Positions 58,344-64,000 of a stretch of 64,000 bases of DNA are shown one piece after another. Position numbers and translations under genes: made by a program. Source of the DNA: Treponema sp. (GTDB lineage: Bacteria; Spirochaetota; Spirochaetia; Treponematales; Treponemataceae). Under the pieces are notes generated by a model, which was not told the DNA's origin, searched no databases, and saw only the letters and a program-made list of their open reading frames with translations. The stretch spans positions 1-64,000 of the forward strand of contig JAGBIY010000011.1 of the NCBI GenBank assembly GCA_017934745.1. The letters run 5' to 3'. How positions within the stretch are numbered: position 1 is the stretch's first letter; each line of letters opens with the position of its first letter.

Positions 58344-58995
58344 CTAAAACCTGAAAGCGACACCGAGCCTCGGCGAAACGAAAAACGAGCCGGGCTTGGT
58401 GGAGCTTTCATTGGATTCCACATTGCTCGTTCCGCCAGGGCAGACCGTGGCCGTAACGGCGGCAAAAAGCCCCCAACGACAGCCAAGGGCGCAATGGGCA
58501 AAAACGTCGGCGCCCAAAGCGAATTCACAGGACGAAAAAAGTCTCTTCAGCTCCACGCTTGAAGTCACCTTCAAAATCAAGACGCTGCAGGCCAAGAACA
58601 CCGCTTGCGACGATATTGAATTTTTCACCGAGAGCAAAGTCATAGCCGACTCCAAAAAGGGCGGAAAACCTTGAAAGGGCGGAATCTGAAAGTTTTGACT
58701 CCAAATCAACGCCGCCAATCTCAAAATGAGAGCTTAGATAAAGGCCGAATTCCAAATGGGCCATGAACGAAAGCGAGCTTTTTTTCTCCAAAATTCTGAA
58801 ATCAAAATTCAAGAAATCAAGCGAAGCTCCGCCCGCTTCCGCATCGCCACAGCCAAAGTCATCCGCCACGGAAAAACGCGTCCGCGAAAAAGTCGCCCCA
58901 AGTCCCAATCCAAGCTGACAATCCCAGTCAAAACTCTTCGGGAAAGCCAAAAACGAGGAAAAAAAAGCGATGAACACAAAAAGATATTTTTTCAT
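58344..58995 (-). pseudogene. Outer-membrane beta-barrel protein, frameshifted at a homopolymer
   Basis: The frame from 58995 has a signal peptide (KKYLFVFIAFFSSFLAFPKS), then alternating amphipathic strands (GLGLGATFSRTRFSV, LEFGLYLSSHFEIG) and stops soon after EETFFVL. One base earlier at the six-A run 58535-58540 (six T on the coding strand), the other frame continues as SSCEFALGADVFAHC and ends PRLGVAFRF with the C-terminal Phe typical of beta-barrels. With five instead of six T the product would be an intact protein of about 216 residues. It may be phase-variable, decayed or a sequence error. Confidence 0.75.
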
Positions 58996-59189
58996 GGGAA
59001 TCGATTATTTATTTTTACAGCCAGCCCACACTTTTGTCATTCCGAACTCGTTTGGAAATCCACAGTTCAGAGGAATTTTTCAGTGGTCAGTTTATCAGAC
59101 TACATGAAAAAGGCATTTGAGTGAAACAAAAAAATTAACTTTATCAAAAATCTTAAATGCTAGTTTGTTCTAAATTCAAAAAAATTTCC

Positions 59190-59218
59190 TTTACAATCAG
59201 TATGTAGTTTTCTAAAAT
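59190..59218 (+). promoter_or_regulatory. Promoter of the HNH/coiled-coil/AAA+ operon
   Basis: TTTACA and TAAAAT are exactly 17 bases apart, about 44 bases upstream of the ATG at 59262. The rest of the gap from 58996 is AT-rich and holds no other recognised signal. Confidence 0.6.
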
Positions 59219-59261
59219 TAATATTCATATCAAGCAAATTTTTGCTAACAAGGCGGAAAAG

Positions 59262-61058
59262 ATGCAAAAAAATGCAAATGATTTTTTAAAAGAATACGAA
59301 AAATATGAGAAATCCTTTCAAAAGGAAGATTCAAAGAAGGAATTTGATTTAGCTGAGTTGGAAAATCAGCTGGAAGCAGAAGTAGATAAAAGTCTTGCAG
59401 ATATAGAATTTCTTGAATCAGAGCGGAAAAGCATTGGAAATCCCGATGCGCTAGGCGAAGTCATAAAAAAAACAATTCTAGAACAGGTAAATATGCAGTT
59501 GGGAATTGTTGGCGGAGAGGAGTTTATTGACGAAAACAGAGGAATGACTTTTGATCCCCGTTCATCTGCACACATTCAAACTACTGAAAATTTTAAAGAA
59601 GGAAAAATTGCCAAGCACAACACTGAAATTAACTACCAAGAGAGATATGATAATTGGCAAAACAATTTTCAAAAGGATGAAAACGGCAATATTCTAACTC
59701 ACACAACAAGAACAGGACGACAGGAAGCAACTCTTAAAAAAGGTGCTCGCACTCCATTTGATAAAGACAGACCCTCTGGCTCGAAGGAAAATGGAACTGA
59801 CATGGATCATACAGTGTCAGCTGGTGAGATTATACGAGATCCGGAAGCAAATGCACATTTAAGCAAAGATGAACAGATACAATTTGCAAATAGTAAAGAG
59901 AATCTGAATGAAATAGACAGTAATTTGAACCGCTCTAAGAAAGACTTGCCAATGGAAGAGTGGCTTGATACACCAAACTCAAAAGGGCAAAAACCTAATG
60001 AAATCTTTGATATATCAAAGGAAAAAGATTGGAAACTTAGACAAAAAGATGAAGAAGCTCGAACTGAATATGAAAAAGTAAAAAATCAGGGAAAGGAACG
60101 CTCGATAAAAACAGGAAGGGCATCTCAGCTGAACGAAATTTCAAGATTCGGCGCAAAGGCAGTTTCTGTAGCAATCCGCTCTCTTTTAGTCGCTCTACTC
60201 CGAGATGTTATAGGAGGATTCGTTTCGTGGCTAAAATCAAGCAGTAAATCAATAAAAACTTTTTTGGAATCTGCAAAGATTTCTATCCAAAAATTTGTCA
60301 CAAGCCTAAAGGAGCACATGACAAACGCTGCCGAAGCTACGGGAATGGCAATCGTCACCATGATTTTTACACCTATCGCAAAACTGATAAGAAATGTTTT
60401 CATGATAGTTAAGCAAGGTGTTAAATCCATAAAAAGCGCAATTTCGTATATCCGTGACCCCGAGAACAGAAAAAAGCCAATTTCAATTATGGCTCTTGAA
60501 ATTGGAAAAATAGTCATGAGCGGACTTACAGTTGTAGGAGCTTTTTTTCTTAGCGAAGCGATAGAAAAAGGTCTTATTGCACTTGCACCTGCATTTTTCA
60601 ATTTCCAGATTCCACTTTTAGGCAGTATCGGAAGTATCATTGGAGTATTCATTAGTTCACTTGTTGCAGGCATAATAGGCGCCATCGTACTGAATCTCAT
60701 TGATAAGCTCATTGCAAACAAGAGAGAAAATGAGATTTTAAAGGAAAAAATAAAAGCGCAAAATGAAATTCTCGAAAAACAGAACGTTTTAGTTGCTATA
60801 AAAGAAATGACAACAAATAACACTGCACATAAAACTGGGGAAAATATAAGAGATAGACACGAAGAATCCACAAAAGTAGCAACAAGCATAATGCTTGAGG
60901 CGAAAGTTACCAGCGATAAAACTGCGAAAAACGTGTGCGAAGTTGAAAAAAAGATGAACGAAGTCGAGCATAACCACAAAATTGCCAAACTTTTTGATAG
61001 CCAACAAGAATCAGATGATTCTTACGATGACCTTATGAACAAACTTAGTAATATGTAA
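59262..61058 (+). CDS. HNH-like N-terminal domain fused to multi-helix membrane region
   Basis: The 598-residue protein has a charged N-terminal region followed at residues 183-235 by DHTVSAGEI, IQFANSKENLNEIDSNLNRSK, which resembles the His/Asn/NRSK layout of HNH nucleases. Predicted membrane helices follow at about 300-325, 365-388, 418-445 and 450-482, then a coiled-coil cytoplasmic tail (residues 485-595). A nuclease tied to the membrane would suit a defence or killing role, but no named family is recognised. It is the first gene of a tight three-gene operon with a coiled-coil membrane protein and an AAA+ ATPase. Confidence 0.65.
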   Translation: MQKNANDFLKEYEKYEKSFQKEDSKKEFDLAELENQLEAEVDKSLADIEFLESERKSIGNPDALGEVIKKTILEQVNMQLGIVGGEEFIDENRGMTFDPRSSAHIQTTENFKEGKIAKHNTEINYQERYDNWQNNFQKDENGNILTHTTRTGRQEATLKKGARTPFDKDRPSGSKENGTDMDHTVSAGEIIRDPEANAHLSKDEQIQFANSKENLNEIDSNLNRSKKDLPMEEWLDTPNSKGQKPNEIFDISKEKDWKLRQKDEEARTEYEKVKNQGKERSIKTGRASQLNEISRFGAKAVSVAIRSLLVALLRDVIGGFVSWLKSSSKSIKTFLESAKISIQKFVTSLKEHMTNAAEATGMAIVTMIFTPIAKLIRNVFMIVKQGVKSIKSAISYIRDPENRKKPISIMALEIGKIVMSGLTVVGAFFLSEAIEKGLIALAPAFFNFQIPLLGSIGSIIGVFISSLVAGIIGAIVLNLIDKLIANKRENEILKEKIKAQNEILEKQNVLVAIKEMTTNNTAHKTGENIRDRHEESTKVATSIMLEAKVTSDKTAKNVCEVEKKMNEVEHNHKIAKLFDSQQESDDSYDDLMNKLSNM

Positions 61059-61071
61059 TTGGAGTATAAAA

Positions 61072-61968
61072 GTGCAAGAATTGATGGAAATTAGCTCACA
61101 AAGGTTCGAAAATGCAAAGAGAGAACTGCAAGAATCGTCAAAAAATTTTCAAGTTAATTGCAAATTAAAAAAAGTGGACACAGATGCAGGTCCATTCGGG
61201 CTGTTTAATCATCATGTAACAGGCGAAGAAATAAATGAGCTTACAAGCAATATTCAATCTACTTTTATAAATATTGGAAACTCGCTCTGCAAAGTTCAAG
61301 ACCAGTTTAAAACAGTCTATACCTTATGCGATGCAATGGACAATGATCTTATCAAGAAAATTTTCGAAAATCTTAAGCTTGCTGAAAGAGGAATCCAAGA
61401 TGCAAAAGATGCAAGCAATGCAGCAAAGCAAGCAAGCAATGCAGCTAAATTCGCTAGCGATGATGCTTTAGCTGCAAACAAGAAGGCGTTTGAAGCCCAT
61501 GAAAAATTGAGAAAGCAGCATGAAATTTTGGAACTCACCGTAGAAAAATTGCAGGAAAAATCTCTTCTGATTAACAGTTTGCAACGTGATTTTTCTCAGT
61601 TTAATCAAGTTATTCAAGACTCCATAAGCAGCACACGTGAAAAAACTGGCAAATTGCAAAACGACATTCAAAATCTGCAAGAGAAAAATGAAAAAGGAGC
61701 AAGCGAGATTGAGCAGATAAAGTTCAACCTCGCTAAAATAAATGAAGAGTTAAAAAATACAAATGCACTTTACGAAAAAGCAGTTTCAAATAACACTTTG
61801 CTTCAAGACAGTTTTGAGAAATTGCAAGAAAAAGCAGAATCATTAAAAACAGAGCTTACAAAAAGTCACCGAAAGGTCTTTTTTCAAAAAATACCAATCA
61901 TACTTTCTCTTTTCGCAATAATTTTCTCTATCCTTACTTTTCTGTCTATAAAAGGATTTTTTTTATGA
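61072..61968 (+). CDS. Coiled-coil protein with C-terminal membrane anchor
   Basis: The 298-residue protein starts with GTG (GGAG 8 bases before; an ATG five codons in is the alternative). After a short N-terminal domain it is coiled coil from about residue 85 to 270, with a seven-residue Ala/Asn/Lys repeat part (ASNAAKQASNAAKFASDDALAA), and ends with a single hydrophobic helix (IPIILSLFAIIFSILTFLSI) in tail-anchor fashion. It lies 13 bases after the HNH-like gene and overlaps the AAA+ gene by 4 bases. No family recognised; a scaffold joining the two partners at the membrane is inference. Confidence 0.75.
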   Translation: MQELMEISSQRFENAKRELQESSKNFQVNCKLKKVDTDAGPFGLFNHHVTGEEINELTSNIQSTFINIGNSLCKVQDQFKTVYTLCDAMDNDLIKKIFENLKLAERGIQDAKDASNAAKQASNAAKFASDDALAANKKAFEAHEKLRKQHEILELTVEKLQEKSLLINSLQRDFSQFNQVIQDSISSTREKTGKLQNDIQNLQEKNEKGASEIEQIKFNLAKINEELKNTNALYEKAVSNNTLLQDSFEKLQEKAESLKTELTKSHRKVFFQKIPIILSLFAIIFSILTFLSIKGFFL

Positions 61969-63062
61969 ACTATAAAAAAGAATTTCTTGACTATGCCTCT
62001 AAAATCGATGCTTTAACAGATTCATACTGTGAAGTTAGTAAAATTGCAACTAACATAACAGAAGAGACTAGCGACAAAAGCATTTTTTCTTTATGCAAAA
62101 AAATTTCAGAACTTAACAAAGAATTTTCAAAAACAATAGAAGAAAAATCTATAATTAGACAGTTTTACACTTCGTTTGTAGAATATATCGGACATAGAAA
62201 AATAGAACTAGTATGTTCAAAAGAACCAGATAACATGGAGGACAATCGGACTCTTGAACAGTTGTTGGAAGAACTGAATGAACTTGTCGGTCTTACGAAC
62301 GTAAAATCGAAAGTCCAAAATCTTATAGCATATCAGCACGTAAGAAAGATGAGGGAAGAACATAATCTTAAAAACGCAAGTACTACTCTCCACATGGCAT
62401 TTACAGGAAATCCCGGAACAGGAAAGACGACAGTTGCAAGGATTATAGGACATATATACAAAAAACTTGGTCTTTTGAGTAGAGGACATTTCACGGAAGT
62501 CTCTCGAACAGATCTTATTGCAGGATATCAAGGACAAACAGCTTTAAAGGTAAAAGCCGTCATAGAAAAGGCAATAGGTGGAGTTCTGTTCATCGATGAA
62601 GCCTATAGCATTACGGAAAACGACAGTAACGATGCTTATGGAAAGGAATGCTTGACAGAATTGACAAAAGCTCTTGAAGACTACCGAAAAGATCTCGTTG
62701 TCATTGTTGCAGGCTACACGAAGCCAATGGAAAAGTTTTTTGAGTCTAACAATGGTCTAAAATCTCGATTTAATACTTTCATAGAATTTTTAGACTATAA
62801 TGTGGAAGAACTTGAAAAAATCCTCGAAGTGATGTGCTCAAAAAATGATTACCAAATTGACGAAAGCCTTCGTGAAAAAGTTCATCAGTTTTTTTCTAAG
62901 CAAATCAGCGAAAACTCCAAAAATTTTTCAAATGGACGCTTAGTGCGAAATCTATATGATAACTTAGTAATGCAGCAAGCCTTGCGAATAGCAAATATGA
63001 ATTTACCTTCTGTGCAAGACTTGAAAACTTTTAAACTAGAAGATTTTCCTTGTTTTACATGA
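61965..63062 (+). CDS. CbxX/CfqX-type AAA+ ATPase
   Basis: The 365-residue protein has an N-terminal helical part (about 95 residues) and a CbxX-type AAA+ module: LVGLTNVKSKV, Walker A GNPGTGKTT at residues 148-156, the YQGQTALKV pore-loop region, Walker B VLFIDEAYS near 207-214, the VIVAGY sensor 1 segment and GLKSRF arginine-finger region. Relatives (CbbX, SpoVK, ESX-associated EccA) remodel protein complexes. It overlaps the coiled-coil gene by 4 bases, so the three proteins are likely to act together. Not a RuBisCO activase here, because no RuBisCO context exists. Confidence 0.92.
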   Translation: MNYKKEFLDYASKIDALTDSYCEVSKIATNITEETSDKSIFSLCKKISELNKEFSKTIEEKSIIRQFYTSFVEYIGHRKIELVCSKEPDNMEDNRTLEQLLEELNELVGLTNVKSKVQNLIAYQHVRKMREEHNLKNASTTLHMAFTGNPGTGKTTVARIIGHIYKKLGLLSRGHFTEVSRTDLIAGYQGQTALKVKAVIEKAIGGVLFIDEAYSITENDSNDAYGKECLTELTKALEDYRKDLVVIVAGYTKPMEKFFESNNGLKSRFNTFIEFLDYNVEELEKILEVMCSKNDYQIDESLREKVHQFFSKQISENSKNFSNGRLVRNLYDNLVMQQALRIANMNLPSVQDLKTFKLEDFPCFT

Positions 63063-63165
63063 AATAAAAAATTGATTCCAAAATTTTACTGCATTTCCAG
63101 TTTAATTTTGAGTCCACACCCTTCCCTAATCGACAAAAACCCGAAAAACTTGACAGCCGATTTCA

Positions 63166-63195
63166 TTGTATTTACCCCAAAAACCGAATATAATT
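63166..63195 (+). promoter_or_regulatory. Promoter of pckG
   Basis: TTGTAT and TATAAT are 18 bases apart; the leader to the ATG at 63228 is about 26 bases with AAGGAG. A TTGACA also occurs at 63150 without a good -10 partner. Confidence 0.5.
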
Positions 63196-63227
63196 TCATT
63201 CAAATCTTTTTTTAAGGAGCATATTGA

Positions 63228-64000
63228 TGGCTATCAAAACAGTTGCAGAAATCAGCAATGCCAAAATCAGGGCATGGGTTGAAGAATGCGTTAAAATGTG
63301 CGAACCAGACAACGTTGTTGTTTGCGACGGTTCAGCAGAAGAGTACGACAGACTTGTACAGAAATGCGTGGACGCCGGTCTCGCCACTCCATTGGCAAAG
63401 AAGCCACACAGTTTCTTGTTCAGGTCAGATCCTTCAGACGTCGCTCGCGTCGAGAAAAGAACATTCATCTCTTCAAAGAAGCAGGAAGATGCGGGCCCGA
63501 CAAACAACTGGATCGACCCAGTTGAGCTCAAGGCTACGATGAAGGGCTTGTACAAGGGTTGTATGCACGGACGCACGATGTACGTCATCCCGTTCTGCAT
63601 GGGACCTCTCGGCTCACCAATCTCAAAATGCGGTGTCGAGCTCACAGACTCTGAGTACGTCGTCCTCAACATGGACATCATGACACGCGCCGGCGAGAAA
63701 GTCTGGCAGTACCTCGGAGATGATTTCGTTCCATGTCTCCACTCTGTCGGAAAGCCGCTCAACAACGGCGAGAAGGACAACGGAGTTTGGGCTTGCGCTC
63801 CAGTCGAGCAGAAGTACATCTCTCAGTTCCCAGAGGAGCACCTCGTTTGGTCTTACGGTTCTGGATACGGCGGAAACGCCCTTCTCGGAAAGAAGTGCTT
63901 CGCTCTCCGCATCGCTTCTGTCATCGCGCACGAAGAGGGCTGGCTCGCTGAGCACATGCTCATCCTCAAGCTCACAAACCCACAGGGCGAAGTCAAGTAC
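63228..64000 (+). CDS. pckG: Phosphoenolpyruvate carboxykinase (GTP), 3' end outside window
   Basis: The first 257 residues match the GTP-dependent PEP carboxykinase family: [14 protein letters not shown] near residue 30, [44 protein letters not shown] at about 105-150, and [23 protein letters not shown] near 210, which includes the start of the substrate-binding cysteine/arginine region. Cleavage of GTP converts oxaloacetate to PEP, or works in the CO2-fixing direction in fermentative anaerobes. Composition and codon use are GC-richer and more biased than in the island genes, consistent with a highly expressed core gene. Confidence 0.97.

Overview
The window looks like a piece of a host-associated Treponema chromosome (Spirochaetota). 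The clues are a giant hendecad coiled-coil protein with one N-terminal membrane anchor, two divergent FliM-like C-ring paralogues, BspA-type leucine-rich-repeat proteins, a very large acyl-CoA dehydratase activase fusion, an adenylate cyclase with a periplasmic propeller, and GTP-dependent PEP carboxykinase. The genus is an inference; no rRNA or tRNA gene is visible.

Left part (1-40 kb, GC-rich, mostly core-like). The minus strand carries the open-ended coiled-coil gene, a HAD phosphatase, and an ExbB/ExbD operon with a repeat-rich TolA-like protein and an exported protein of unknown function. A 1530-residue dehydratase activase is divergent from a propeller/adenylate cyclase. Then come prfA and prmC, which are usually neighbours but here are separated by a PIN toxin-antitoxin pair (flanked by a 35-bp direct repeat), a GT2 glycosyltransferase and a lipoprotein. 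Convergent to prmC are the two FliM-like genes and a four-gene RND efflux operon (TolC, adaptor, pump, PG0541-like protein).

Right part (40-63 kb) is an accessory island with sharp composition changes. It holds LRR proteins (one fused to a WYL-regulator-type HTH), an XRE/LRR/FRG set, and two separate loci that each pair a radical SAM/SPASM enzyme with a directly adjoining SNF2 helicase and tiny Cys-containing peptides. Between those loci lies a cassette-like run of toxin-like genes separated by a repeated intergenic sequence. Further right are an Rpn nuclease, a frameshifted outer-membrane protein, and a three-gene operon of HNH-like membrane protein, coiled-coil membrane protein and CbxX-type AAA+ ATPase. 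The window ends in pckG.

The most promising undescribed system is the duplicated radical SAM + SNF2 + short Cys-peptide arrangement (43.85-48.6 kb and 53.2-57.3 kb). Its chemistry resembles RiPP maturation, but no exporter or protease lies beside it, and a DNA translocase is translationally coupled to the maturase. The second candidate is the HNH/coiled-coil/AAA+ operon at 59.2-63.1 kb. No gene-free stretch exceeds about 300 bases once the pseudogenes are counted. No CRISPR array, insertion sequence or tRNA was seen.
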